Numbered from the stretch's first letter, positions 50,339 to 58,946 are shown. The stretch: DNA of 64,000 nucleotides from DATILL01 sp035476575 (GCA_035476575.1 DATILL010000006.1:17638-81637); one strand, 5' to 3'. Numbers and translations: made by a program. Notes: generated by a model from the letters alone, not told the origin.

Positions 50339-50983
50339 ATGACCACAGCAACCGAACCAACCAACGGCGTATCAATCCGTACGTTCCTTCTGGGCAACGA
50401 CCAGGACGACGTCAGCGCCCTGCAGGACGAGCTGTCCGAGCACGGTGTCCTAGGGACCCTTGGAGGCGAACTCCTCCAGCTGACGGGGGAAACTGGACAG
50501 GCGGTGGAGAAGGAGCTCGCCTCAATCATCGCCAACCTTGCCGACATCGACCTCGGCGATGTGCTCCTCGGCGGCTGGCGCCTGCGCCAGCGGGTCCGTG
50601 AGGCCGCCAAAGCAACCCTCGCCGCGCCCGGCAGCGAGGAGCTGGTCCAACTCGGCTCCCACAGCGTCACCAACACCTACGAGCCGACCATCGACATTCT
50701 TATCGACAAGACGGCCATCCACACCTTCCAGGTGAAACTCGACATCGTCGTCGACATCGACACCGCCGTACTGGTCATCCGCCGCGGCTGCCTGACAGAC
50801 ACGCGATGCGGCGATGTCAAGATCGAAGCCACACTCACCCTGGATGGTGCCAAGCTCCTGCACAAGGAAAAGCAGCTCCAACTGCTACCCTTCCTCCACT
50901 TCGCCCCGTATATCATCCTGGCATCGCCTACCGAGCAGCCAGACGACCCGGCGCACGCAGACGACCCGGCGCACGCAGCGTAA
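50339..50983 (+). CDS. Uncharacterised beta-rich protein, paralogue A of the envelope locus
   Basis: The product has 214 residues with GAGG upstream of the ATG. A helical N-terminal half ('VEKELASIIANLADIDLG', 'WRLRQRVREAAKATLAAPGS') precedes a beta-rich half: 'EPTIDILIDKTAIHTFQVKL', 'DIVVDIDTAVLVIRRGCLTD' and 'GDVKIEATLTLDGAKLLHKE'. The strands 'HTFQVKLDIVV...AVLVIRRG' and 'ATLTLDGAKLL' closely parallel 'VTFEISFVFG...AAVIRRG' and 'VTLSLEGWQPPLL' in the minus-strand gene at 53394-54005, so the two are paralogues. The end carries a duplicated Asp-Pro-Ala-His-Ala tail. There is no signal peptide. Function is unknown. Confidence 0.82.
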   Translation: MTTATEPTNGVSIRTFLLGNDQDDVSALQDELSEHGVLGTLGGELLQLTGETGQAVEKELASIIANLADIDLGDVLLGGWRLRQRVREAAKATLAAPGSEELVQLGSHSVTNTYEPTIDILIDKTAIHTFQVKLDIVVDIDTAVLVIRRGCLTDTRCGDVKIEATLTLDGAKLLHKEKQLQLLPFLHFAPYIILASPTEQPDDPAHADDPAHAA

Positions 50984-51110
50984 TGGCGTGCGTGGGCTGA
51001 ATGCTTACGCGCCTCAGGTCGATCAGACGGTAGCCGTGCGACGCCTGCCGGCGTGACGATATATCTGTGTTTGGCAACATTTCCGCGCCGACGTACCGGT
51101 GTTATCCACT

Positions 51111-51580
51111 ATGCCGGTGAAGGTCATGCTCGCGGTGCTCGCCGTCGTGGGGACACTGCTCGGCTCGATCGTCGCGTCCGTCTTCCAGCAGCGCGGCGCC
51201 GAGCGCGCCGAGCGGTTCGCCCGGTCCGAACGGCGCAGGCAGGAGCAGCTCGACATCTACAGCGGGTTTGCCGGCACCGCGGCGCAGTACCGGCGGGTCG
51301 AGCGGGACCGCTGGCACCGGCACCGGGAGGATCCGGCGGAGAGGGGTACCGGGCCGCGCGAGCCGAGAGCCACCGGCTGCGGGCCAGCCTGTGGGAGGCG
51401 CTCTACCGGGTCGAGCTGGTCACCACCGACCCCGAGGTACGGCGGCTGGCCGCCGAGACCCTGGCCGTGACCCGGGTGATCCACAACGCCGACGGCCCGG
51501 AGGATCTCGCCACCCGGGTCGCCCGCTCGCGCGAGGTGCTCACCGAGTTCGTGACGGCCGCCGCCGGGCAGCTCCACTGA
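51111..51580 (+). pseudogene. Frameshifted small membrane-anchored protein
   Basis: ATG 51111 (or GTG 51099) starts 'PVKVMLAVLAVVGTLLGSIV', a single membrane helix, then a charged helix 'RAERFARSERRRQEQLDIYS' and 'RRVERDRWHRHREDPAE'. The frame shifts near the GGGG at 51343. The second frame continues 'EGYRAARAESHRLRASLWEA', 'LVTTDPEVRRLAAETLAVTR' and ends 'VLTEFVTAAAGQLH' at 51580. The full protein would be about 155 residues. Both parts keep good codon bias, so this could be a one-base sequence error rather than decay. Function is unknown. Confidence 0.7.
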
Positions 51581-51682
51581 CTCCACCACGGGCGGCAGCT
51601 CCACCAAGAGGCGGCAGCACGTCGTTCACGTATTAGCCGTGCCATAACGCGCCGAGGCGTGTCACTATAAGTTGTCGTTTGC

Positions 51683-51868
51683 GTGCGAGACGCATCCATC
51701 GTCCAGGAGCCCAACGACGCGCGTGAGTCACCTCCACCACCTATCCTCGTGGACGTCATCCACGGCCCCGCCGGCAAGCTGCGCTCGGTCCACAACATCT
51801 ACCAGCGCACCGAGGAAGACACCCACGCACTGTACGACCAGATGAAGGATGCCTTGAAGGACGGGTGA
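51683..51868 (+). CDS. Small hypothetical protein preceding the WXG100 gene
   Basis: The product has 61 residues from GTG 51683, with no clear ribosome site. 'PPPPILVDVIHGPAGKLRSV' then 'HNIYQRTEEDTHALYDQM' reads as a short strand followed by an amphipathic helix. It ends seven bases before the WXG100-like gene, so co-expression and partnership with it are plausible. Confidence 0.5.
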   Translation: MRDASIVQEPNDARESPPPPILVDVIHGPAGKLRSVHNIYQRTEEDTHALYDQMKDALKDG

Positions 51869-51874
51869 CCAACA

Positions 51875-52396
51875 ATGGGCAGCCGGATCGGAGGTGACAT
51901 CGAGGGCCTGTGGGCACTGCGTGATCACCTCACTGGAGTCGCCAACGACATCCTCGATTCCAGCGATCACCTCCATCGGCAGGTCGACAGGCTCGCCGGT
52001 GACGCGAGCTGGAGCGGCGACGCGGCCGATGACTTCAAAGCCACCTGGGACCGAGACGTGGGCGCCGCCGTCGGGGTCGCCGACACCTACAACTCAGTCG
52101 GCACCATCGTCGGCACGCTCGCCGACACGCTGCACAACCTGGAAGTCCAGCTCGACGGGGCCGAGGCCACCGCCCGAAAGGCCGATGTTCCCGTGCCCGC
52201 CAACGGCGGCCCGATGATCGGGCGATCTTGTCTACCGTCGTCGCAGGTACTTTCGGCCCCCCACCAGGAAGACTTTGATCTCACTGGGTGCGGGCTGTCC
52301 CTGCCCCGTCGTGTCGCTATCGCAGCCCGAAGAGGAAGTAAACCATGTCCCTCGGGCTGCTCGCCGACGCTGGTTCCGGCTCGTTCTGGCGTGTAG
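51875..52396 (+). CDS. WXG100-like (Esx-type) protein, C-terminus probably replaced
   Basis: The product has 173 residues. The first 100 form two helices around the hallmark 'ASWSGDAADDFKATWDRD' (W-x-G turn near residue 47), with 'LWALRDHLTGVANDILDSS' before it and 'VGTIVGTLADTLHNLEVQL' after. This is the WXG100/type VII secretion substrate fold. After 'PANGGPMIG' (about 113) the sequence turns Ser/Pro/Arg/Cys-rich with poor bias, so a C-terminal domain, perhaps a toxin or a second helix pair, appears to have been lost. No EccC or other type VII machinery is in the window. An immunity gene is not evident. Confidence 0.72.
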   Translation: MGSRIGGDIEGLWALRDHLTGVANDILDSSDHLHRQVDRLAGDASWSGDAADDFKATWDRDVGAAVGVADTYNSVGTIVGTLADTLHNLEVQLDGAEATARKADVPVPANGGPMIGRSCLPSSQVLSAPHQEDFDLTGCGLSLPRRVAIAARRGSKPCPSGCSPTLVPARSGV

Positions 52397-52427
52397 ACAA
52401 TTGGCAGGATTAGTGGAAGGGGCAACC

Positions 52428-52811
52428 ATGGCAGACGAACCGGAACTGCAGAAGAACCAGAGTGGCGAGTGGGTGCAGTACCTTCAGCAGTTGCTCCAGC
52501 AGGCCGGTTACTGGCCCGGCGATGCGAATGGCGAGTTCGGCGACGAGCTGGAGCAGGCGGTCGTGCAGTTTCAGACCGCGTACGGCCTCCCGGCGGACGG
52601 CGTGGTCGGGCGCAGCACCTGGGACGCTCTCACCGGCAGCTCCTCCGGAGGTCAGGGCGGCGACGCAGAGCACAGTGACGAGATCTACCTCGAAGCCGAT
52701 CGCCTCCCGGAGATCCAACTGATCCTACAAGCCAACGGCGACATGGAACAGTACCTGAGGCTGATCGGGATTGACCCCGCGGTCCTGGAAGAAGCCGACC
52801 TCAACGCGTAA
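52428..52811 (+). CDS. Peptidoglycan-binding (PG_binding_1) protein without signal peptide
   Basis: The product has 127 residues from ATG 52428, with GGAAGGGG 6 bp upstream; a longer frame from 52275 has no ribosome site. Residues 10-70 are a PG_binding_1 domain: 'WVQYLQQLLQQAGYWPGDAN' then 'GEFGDELEQAVVQFQTAYGL' and 'PADGVVGRSTWDAL'. The rest is an acidic helical tail ('EIYLEADRLPEIQLILQAN', 'YLRLIGIDPAVLEE'). No Sec signal is visible, so it must use another exporter (type VII is possible, with the WXG100 gene nearby) or act inside. It probably targets cell wall peptide or glycan. Confidence 0.87.
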   Translation: MADEPELQKNQSGEWVQYLQQLLQQAGYWPGDANGEFGDELEQAVVQFQTAYGLPADGVVGRSTWDALTGSSSGGQGGDAEHSDEIYLEADRLPEIQLILQANGDMEQYLRLIGIDPAVLEEADLNA

Positions 52812-52846
52812 CACGTGACCGACTCGAACTTGAGGAAGGAGCCCAC

Positions 52847-53125
52847 ATGGGAGTCTGTGACCCGGAGATGAGCAGCTACAAGGCAGCATGGGCATGTATC
52901 GCCGGAACGACGATGGGAGCGATAATCGTGCCCGGCTGGGGCAAGATCGCACCGCTTATATTGTTCGTGGGCTGCCTTTATCAGGAGGACGCCGCACGGC
53001 GCCGGCTGGAAGACTGTCTTCGTGCCCACGGACGGCTGTCCGAGGCGGACATTCTAAAGGAGCATCGCGAGCGCCTTGCCGCGGAGGTCGAGTACCTGGA
53101 GTCATTAGGTGTGCGAGCTGCTTGA
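52847..53125 (+). CDS. Small membrane protein of the envelope locus
   Basis: The product has 92 residues. GAGGAAGGAGCCCAC precedes ATG 52847. A hydrophobic segment 'AAWACIAGTTMGAIIVPGWG' and 'KIAPLILFVGCLYQEDAARR' gives two short membrane passes or one hairpin, and is followed by a charged helix ('DILKEHRERLAAEVEYLESL'). It lies 35 bp behind the peptidoglycan-binding gene. Function is unknown. Confidence 0.72.
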   Translation: MGVCDPEMSSYKAAWACIAGTTMGAIIVPGWGKIAPLILFVGCLYQEDAARRRLEDCLRAHGRLSEADILKEHRERLAAEVEYLESLGVRAA

Positions 53126-53393
53126 CAGTCGCACTGCCGGCAGTGCAGGGCGTTCGCCGATCCGTTGGGGTGCCACGAGATAGCGCTCGCCCACGGGCGA
53201 GGAAGACCACTGCACTTAAGTTAAGGGCAGTATGTGGGTTTGTTGCCCGTTTCCGATCTTCGCGGTAACGATCATGTCACGATGCGCATGACGCGCGTTC
53301 GGCACTGGTGAACATGTTGAAGCTCCTGGTAGGACGCGAGTTGCTGAGGCCCGATTACGTCCAATCCAGTGACTCCCCTGTTCGGCAGTCGTA

Positions 53394-54005
53394 CTAGGCG
53401 TTGGGCGGCAACGGAATCGGGATCGGCGGGCGCACTGGAAGCCGCACCCGGAGCTGAAGATCACGCTTCAGTAGCGGTGGCTGCCAGCCCTCCAGGGAGA
53501 GCGTGACTCCGAGCGAGCAGGCCTCGCTCTGCACCGACTCAATCGCGCCGCGGCGGATCACCGCTGCGGTCTGGAACATGCCGAACACGAAGCTGATCTC
53601 GAAGGTGACCCGGGCGATCTCGGAGTCATCGACCACCAGCGCGATGTACGGCTTCTGGGTCGAAGTGATTTGGTATGGGTCGATCAGGGTGACCACGACT
53701 TCGGACTGTTTAGGATCGGCGAGGCTGTCCCGAGCGGCCTTGGTCAGGGCGCGGTACTTGCTCAGGCCGGCCAGGAACGGCGCGCTGACGTCCTCGTCGA
53801 GGAATCCCAGGGCGTTCTCCAGGATCCGGGTGTTAAGCAGCGGGTAGGACGCTGCTTGCATGGTGCGCCGGTCCTTCAGCTTCGCTTCGGCGATGCCTCC
53901 GCGCGGCGCGTTCGCTTGCATCGCGGACAGCAAAGCCTCGTCACTTCCGTCGGCGAATGCCAGCGCGCGGGCGGTGGTTGACTGGCCGAGCTCAGCGGGG
54001 ACCAC
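53394..54005 (-). CDS. Uncharacterised beta-rich protein, paralogue B of the envelope locus
   Basis: The product has 203 residues from GTG 54005, chosen because GGAGGTGCACC is directly upstream; a longer frame overlaps the upstream gene. A helical part ('SAPFLAGLSKYRALTKAARD') precedes beta strands 'EVVVTLIDPYQITSTQKPYI', 'ARVTFEISFVFGMFQTAAVI' and 'SLGVTLSLEGWQPPLLKRDL', ending in a Pro-rich tail ('PPIPIPLPPNA'). The strand pattern and 'AVIRRG' motif match the plus-strand gene at 50339-50983. It overlaps the upstream gene by 14 bases and is the last gene of a four-gene coupled operon. Function is unknown. Confidence 0.82.
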   Translation of the reverse strand: MVPAELGQSTTARALAFADGSDEALLSAMQANAPRGGIAEAKLKDRRTMQAASYPLLNTRILENALGFLDEDVSAPFLAGLSKYRALTKAARDSLADPKQSEVVVTLIDPYQITSTQKPYIALVVDDSEIARVTFEISFVFGMFQTAAVIRRGAIESVQSEACSLGVTLSLEGWQPPLLKRDLQLRVRLPVRPPIPIPLPPNA

Positions 54006-54468
54006 GGTGCACCTCCTGCACGGTCTGCGTGCCCGGATCACGGTTGATCTCCAGCCGCACGGAGTGGGCGCGGACCGGCCGGTCTTCCGGGTGGACGGTA
54101 ATCGTCGGGGCGTCAAAGGTCGGCCGCACTTCCACACCTTCGATCTTCGAGTCGTCGTCGTCGCGGCCGTTAGGTCGTCGCCGTACCCGTGGCGGCTTAG
54201 CCGGCGGCGACTCGGAAGGCGGCGGGGTCGGAGCCGTGGGCGGGGGATCGCGCGGGCCGGGGGTCCGCCCTCCGGTCATGGTTGCGGCCATGGCCACCGC
54301 GACACCACCGGTGAGGGTGGCGATTGTCCCGATGGTCCAAGCGGTGTTCTGGCAGTCCTGGGGGTTGATGAAGATATCGCAGTTGTCCGCGGCGGCGGTT
54401 GGGGTCATCGTCGCGGTTGCGACTAACGCGAGCGCGGCGGCCGCGAGGATCAACCGGATCCTGATCAT
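53992..54468 (-). CDS. Secreted/anchored protein with Pro-rich linker
   Basis: The product has 158 residues. A signal peptide 'RLILAAAALALVATATMT' with an 'AAA' exit is followed by 'DNCDIFINPQDCQNTAW' (two Cys), a membrane helix 'TIGTIATLTGGVAVAMAATM' and a Pro/Arg-rich cytoplasmic or wall-spanning linker, then a short beta-rich tail 'APTITVHPEDRPVRAHSVRL'. It overlaps both neighbours (ATGA with the upstream gene, 14 bases with the downstream gene), so the operon is tightly coupled. Function is unknown. Confidence 0.78.
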   Translation of the reverse strand: MIRIRLILAAAALALVATATMTPTAAADNCDIFINPQDCQNTAWTIGTIATLTGGVAVAMAATMTGGRTPGPRDPPPTAPTPPPSESPPAKPPRVRRRPNGRDDDDSKIEGVEVRPTFDAPTITVHPEDRPVRAHSVRLEINRDPGTQTVQEVHRGPR

Positions 54469-55073
54469 TGCTGTTCACCACCTTCACGCAACAGCAACAC
54501 GGTACATGCCCCCGCCAGCAGCGTGGCCAGGAAGAAGTGGCCGTCCAGGCCGGCTGGTGACTGCCGGGATGTCGTCTCGCCGCCGAACAGCGCCGGCAGG
54601 TCACCAAGGGAGCCGTGCACGACAAGGAATGCGATCACGATGCCCAGAATTGGCGCGAGCACCATCCGCGGTCCCCGGGCCAGCACCCGGTTGCGCGCTG
54701 CGTAGAAGTCCTTCAACCGGGAGTCGATCGCCTGGCCCAGGAAGATCACTCCGCCGGCCACGACGAGGCTGGCGAGCACCACGACAATTCCTGCGTTCGA
54801 CGTGCCCTGCCCGCGGATCAGGAAGTAGAGCAGCGGCGTCAGCGACACCAGCAGCTGCCGCACCCGCGGGGATAACTTCTCCCAGGCCTCAACGATCGGA
54901 CGCGGCCACTCCGCCGTCGTGATGGCCTTACCGATGCGAGACTTGTACAACGCCGCCACGATCAGGCCGCCACCCACCACGACAATGAACACGATGCTGC
55001 GGTGCATGATCCAGTCCAACCAGGCGAAGAACACCACGTAAGCGACGAAGATCCAGATGGCGCGCTTGCTCAT
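54465..55073 (-). CDS. Multi-pass membrane protein of the envelope operon
   Basis: The product has 202 residues with about six hydrophobic helices ('AIWIFVAYVVFFAWLDWIM', 'IVFIVVVGGGLIVAALY', 'AGIVVVLASLVVAGGVIFLG', 'MVLAPILGIVIAFLVVHGSL', 'LATLLAGACTVLLL'). An amphipathic segment 'WPRPIVEAWEKLSPRVRQLL' lies between helices 2 and 3. No family is recognised. The ATG overlaps the upstream stop by four bases (ATGA). Confidence 0.8.
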   Translation of the reverse strand: MSKRAIWIFVAYVVFFAWLDWIMHRSIVFIVVVGGGLIVAALYKSRIGKAITTAEWPRPIVEAWEKLSPRVRQLLVSLTPLLYFLIRGQGTSNAGIVVVLASLVVAGGVIFLGQAIDSRLKDFYAARNRVLARGPRMVLAPILGIVIAFLVVHGSLGDLPALFGGETTSRQSPAGLDGHFFLATLLAGACTVLLLREGGEQQ

Positions 55074-55813
55074 GAGTTACCCTCCCCCCGAGGTCGGGCC
55101 AGCGCGTGACGTTGCGCGACAACACCGACGGTGGCGCCGTACATCGCGTGGCTGATCAGGCTCACGGCGACGAACGGCGCCAGCGCGGGCGGGCGCAGGA
55201 CGGCACTCGACGAATAAGTGACCAACATAGCCCCCTCGAGGATCAGGCCCCACAGCAGGCCGAACCACCAGCGGGCGGGCCCGGCGATCAGCGTGTACAC
55301 GATCGCGAAGGTGACTCCATTGCTGATGTGGTAAAGCCACCCAGCGACGGCCGCGACCGAGGTATCAGCCGGTTTAGCCGTGATCAGCGCACCAAATATA
55401 TAGATTGAGTAGAATGGTGAGGTCTGCAGGGATAACAGCGCGGCCACCACCCAGCGCGTCGCGTTGTACGCCACCAGGCCGATGAGGCCCGCCGCGAATC
55501 CGACCCGGAGCCGGTTGATAATTAGCGGCCGATGAGCCCGGCCCGCTCGGATCTGCATGCTCAGCAGGAAGATCATGCTCGGCGCGGTGACTAATGACAG
55601 GGTGTAGGGCATCCGGATAACACCAACGAGTTGCAGCAGCAATGCCGCGATTGACGTCGCCGCAGCACCCAGCGCCAACAGGAAAAGAAGCGGATCCTCC
55701 TGGTAGGCCGCCAACGGCGAGACGCCTTGCTTCTGCACACAACCACCCGTTCCACTCAACGCCGAACTGTATCTGCCCAGAAGCACCGGGTCGGAGTTAC
55801 GATACCAAGCCAC
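55070..55813 (-). CDS. Multi-pass membrane protein, first gene of the envelope operon
   Basis: The product has 247 residues from ATG 55813, which has no ribosome site; GTG 55738 ('MQKQGVSPLAAYQEDPL') with GGGTGG upstream is an alternative giving 222 residues. Six or seven membrane helices are visible ('LLFLLALGAAATSIAALLLQ', 'MPYTLSLVTAPSMIFLLSM', 'VGFAAGLIGLVAYNATRW', 'FGLLWGLILEGAMLVTYS'). It is the first gene of the four-gene coupled minus-strand operon ending at 53394. No family is recognised. Confidence 0.75.
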   Translation of the reverse strand: MAWYRNSDPVLLGRYSSALSGTGGCVQKQGVSPLAAYQEDPLLFLLALGAAATSIAALLLQLVGVIRMPYTLSLVTAPSMIFLLSMQIRAGRAHRPLIINRLRVGFAAGLIGLVAYNATRWVVAALLSLQTSPFYSIYIFGALITAKPADTSVAAVAGWLYHISNGVTFAIVYTLIAGPARWWFGLLWGLILEGAMLVTYSSSAVLRPPALAPFVAVSLISHAMYGATVGVVAQRHALARPRGEGNS

Positions 55814-56800
55814 CAGCGAGGCCCTATGGGAAGCTTGGCATAGCTCGCGATGGAATGCAACATGGACGCGTTGGGCGGCCTCAAGTCCGGCTCGGCGGGG
55901 CCGAGGGCCGGGCGGCGGCCGGTATGCTCGTCGGTGGTGGTGACATAGCCGATGCTCTCGCTTCGAACCTCCAGCGCCTGCTTTGCCCGGCGGCTACGGG
56001 CCTGGTGTGAGGAGCACGGTGGGCTACGTCCTCGGCATGCCGCGCTCATTCGTAATCACGCCGCCCTCCGGTGGCCGGCTACGCACGATACCGCGGCCAG
56101 GCTAATACTCGGGCGTGGCGTGGACCCGCGCCTATTGCGGGCCGGGCCAAAGGTGACCGGACTACGCTTGGGGGTCGCGCCACCGCCAGTCAGGTGGGTG
56201 CCGGGACTGGCGGGCTCCACGGTGTCCGGGTGTCGAAGCAGAACTGCAGGACCTCGCCTTGGCGTCGCGGCAGAAATCCAACAGGTCGCGGCCGGGGTGC
56301 TGGGCGGTGGAGGACTTGGGGCCGGGGATGCGGGCACCTAGGAGCATCCGGCCAGGACAGCGTGGCGGGACTCGTGGACCAGCGGGTCGCGGATGTGCGG
56401 GGGATCTCGGGCTGCCTGCTCGCGGGCGGTGTGCCAGGCGCGGACCAGCCCGCGTAGCGACCGCTGCGCCTGCACCGGCCAGACCGCATCTGGCCAGCAC
56501 TCGGCCGCGTCCTCGAAGTCACGGACGCAGGTGCACGAGACAGGCCTGGTGGCCGGCAATGCGCTCCCAGCGGAGAAAGCGACGGCACTCCGCCGTGACG
56601 GCATCGTCAACCCAGGAGCGGGTTGAACCGTATCCGCTGAACGTCGAGTGCCTCGAGCCCTTCGGCGGCCGATCCTCTCGGCCGATCCTCTCAGCCAGTC
56701 GTCACGCCCGATCCAGATGGGCTCGAGCTCTCGCTCTATCTCACCCGAGAGCAGACCTGCGGCGTCTCCTTTCACGACATCGCGGGACAGGTCGCCCAGC
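55814..56800. other. Roughly 1-kb degenerate region without a supported gene
   Basis: Several overlapping frames have broken coding bias on both strands. A minus-strand frame near 56600-56830 reads 'AAGLLSGEIERELEPIWIG', and another near 56250-56300 reads 'DLLDFCRDAKAR', as if one gene had decayed by indels. No family can be named. The promoter of the operon starting at 55813 must lie at its left end. Confidence 0.4.
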
Positions 56801-56808
56801 ACCCGGAA

Positions 56809-57240
56809 CGCTCGACAGCGGCGACGTGCTGCCCGCCAGCCAGGTACGGCCGCATCGCCTGCCAGACGCACGTCATCCCCGCCGTCCTCGGCGGGGAGAG
56901 CCTGCCCCTAGACCTCGGCCGCAGGAGCCGGCACTACGTCGGCGCGGTCCGCCGGGCGATTATTCTCCGTGATCGCGGGTGTGTTTCCCAGGATGTGACC
57001 GGCCGTACCAGTGGTGCCACTGCCCACCACTGGGCCAACGACGGCAGAACCCACCAGAACAACGGCGTGCTGCTGTGTTCAGCTCACCACCGCGCCGTAC
57101 ACCACAACGGCTGGGACGTGAGAACAGCGACCAACGGCTTGCCGGAGTTTATCCCACCACAGGCAGTAGACCCGAACGCAAACCCATCCGGCACCACCGA
57201 CACCGAAAACGACACCGACATCGACACCAAACGGCATGAA
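56809..57240 (+). pseudogene. Second, decayed copy of the DUF222/HNH endonuclease 3' end
   Basis: This stretch aligns base for base with 21095-21510 of the first copy, with scattered changes: 'DVLPASQV', then DNA encoding 'VIPAVLGGESLPLDLG' and 'HYVGAVRRAIILRDRGC' in a changing frame. Small deletions remove part of the HNH core: where copy one reads 'CHCHHCVHWANGG', copy two keeps only 'AHHWANDGRTHQNNGVLLC' in another frame. About 300 upstream codons are missing. It is non-functional and could recombine with the copy 36 kb away. Confidence 0.85.
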
Positions 57241-57950
57241 AGGGGGCGCGGACGCCGGCCACGATTCCGGCGAGTCAGGCTCCACAGGATTGGCTAGCCC
57301 GGCGAGCAGGCCGTCAGCCGGCAGGTCGTCCAGTCCGACCTGGTGCGGCGGCGCCGGCTCGCCGGCGTCGACCCGCGCCCGGTGGGTGCGGACCAAGCTG
57401 TTGAGGTTGTTCGCGACCACGACGCACGGTGCGGCGATAGCCGGCGCGTCCGGCCTCCGCGGAATACCGCCGGCCGGCAGCCAGCACACCCGCTCCGGGT
57501 AACCGGGCTCGTACGTCAGCACCCCGCCGACAGGACCGACCGAGCCGACCAGACCGACCAGACCGACCAGGGCGCCGTCACCCGGGATGACGCCGGAGCA
57601 CACCGTCCCGCCGTACACCAGGCCGTACACCAGGAAGGTGTCGCCGCGCGGGACGGCGTCGAGATCATCGGAGATGTGACCGTCGGCATGGTCCAGCCGT
57701 CCCCGGCCGCGAGCTCCTCTCGCACCGTCGGTGCCCGTTCCGCCTGCGGTGCCCTGCCTCGCCCATCGCCCAACCGGACTACGACACGGCCATCCCTGGG
57801 AGTACCGCCACCATCCCCGGCTTGGATCACAATCCAGCTACGGACCTGGCAATCCGCTGGCGCCAGCCGCCGGGAAAGGCGAAAGTCCTCGCTGGATCAT
57901 GTGCGGTTTGTACGAACCGCCCCGAGTCGGGCGTGGCGGGAGGCGATGGG
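57241..57950. other. 700-bp region without a supported gene
   Basis: A minus-strand frame reads 'GYPERVCWLPAGGIPRRPDA' and 'VVVANNLNSLVRTHRARVDA' with fair bias, which may be a gene remnant, but no start or family is clear. The promoter of the peptide importer should lie at the right end, near 57800-57940. Confidence 0.4.
57534..57573. repeat. Short tandem repeat of about 9 bp (ACCAGACCG-type)
   Basis: GACCGACCGAGCCGACCAGA is followed by repeated CCGACCAGA units, about four copies in all, coding for nothing recognisable. Confidence 0.6.
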
Positions 57951-58946
57951 ATGACGGCGCCACTGGACGTGTCCGGCTTGGCGACCGAGGCGCATCCGGA
58001 GGCCGCCCTTGCCGGGATGGGCAGGGTCATCCAGGGCCGCTCGCTCGGCCAGATCGCCTGGCTCCGGCTCAGGCGGGACCGCGTTGCCATGGCCGGGGCC
58101 GCTGTGATCATCCTGCTGACCCTGGTCGCGATCTTCGCGCCGTTCATCGTGAAGGTTCTCGGTCACCCGCCGAACGAGTTCCATCAAGACCTCATCGACC
58201 CGACGCTGCAGACCCCGAAGGGCAGGTTCGGCGGCATCAGCGGGCACTTCCTGTTCGGGCTGGAGCCGCTCAACGGCCGGGACCTGTTCAGCCGGGTGCT
58301 GTCCGGGGCGTGGATCTCGCTGCTGATCGCCACCCTCGCCACCATGCTGTCGATGGTCATCGGCACCGTCGCCGGGGTGGTCGCCGGCTACTTCGGCGGC
58401 TGGGTCGACGCGCTGGTCAGCCGGACCATGGACGTCTTCCTCGCCTTCCCGCTGCTGGTCTTCTCCATCGCCCTGGTCGGGGTGGTCCCGGACCACGCGT
58501 TCGGGCTGAGCGGCAACGGGCTGCGGATCGCCCTGCTCATCCTCATCATCGGCTTCTTTAGCTGGCCCTACATCGGCCGGATCATCCGCGGCCAGACGCT
58601 CTCGCTGCGGGAGCGGGAGTTCGTCGACGCGGCCCGCGGCCTCGGGGCACGCGGCCCGTACATCATCTTCCGCGAGCTGCTGCCCAACCTCATGGCACCC
58701 ATCCTGGTGTACTCCACCCTGCTCATCCCCACCAACATCCTGTTCGAGGCCGCCCTGTCCTTCCTGGGGGTCGGGGTGGGTCCACCGACGCCGACCTGGG
58801 GCGGGATGCTCTCCGAGGCGGTGCGCTGGTACACGGTCGCGCCGAACTTCGTGATCTTCCCCGGGCTGGCCATCTTCGTCACCGTGCTGGCGTTCAACCT
58901 GTTCGGTGACGGGCTACGTGACGCGCTCGACCCGCGTGGACGCTGA
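57951..58946 (+). CDS. Peptide ABC importer permease (DppC-type)
   Basis: The product has 331 residues from ATG 57951, with GGGAGGCGATGGG upstream; the frame extends to 57822 without a ribosome site. 'LRLRRDRVAMAGAAVIILLT' is the first membrane helix with the N-terminal basic 'RRDR' typical of DppC/OppC. The permease EAA loop is 'FVDAARGLGARGPYIIFREL', and 'PNLMAPILVYSTLLIPTNIL' and 'EAALSFLGVGVGPPTPTWG' are further family marks. It forms the channel with the second permease (60851). The gene lies before the binding-protein gene, an order different from dppABCDF. Confidence 0.92.
   Translation: MTAPLDVSGLATEAHPEAALAGMGRVIQGRSLGQIAWLRLRRDRVAMAGAAVIILLTLVAIFAPFIVKVLGHPPNEFHQDLIDPTLQTPKGRFGGISGHFLFGLEPLNGRDLFSRVLSGAWISLLIATLATMLSMVIGTVAGVVAGYFGGWVDALVSRTMDVFLAFPLLVFSIALVGVVPDHAFGLSGNGLRIALLILIIGFFSWPYIGRIIRGQTLSLREREFVDAARGLGARGPYIIFRELLPNLMAPILVYSTLLIPTNILFEAALSFLGVGVGPPTPTWGGMLSEAVRWYTVAPNFVIFPGLAIFVTVLAFNLFGDGLRDALDPRGR

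Noticed and set aside
57534..57573. Functional iteron or origin
   Set aside because: It has only about four short GC-rich units, with no AT-rich stretch, DnaA-type boxes or replication gene nearby.
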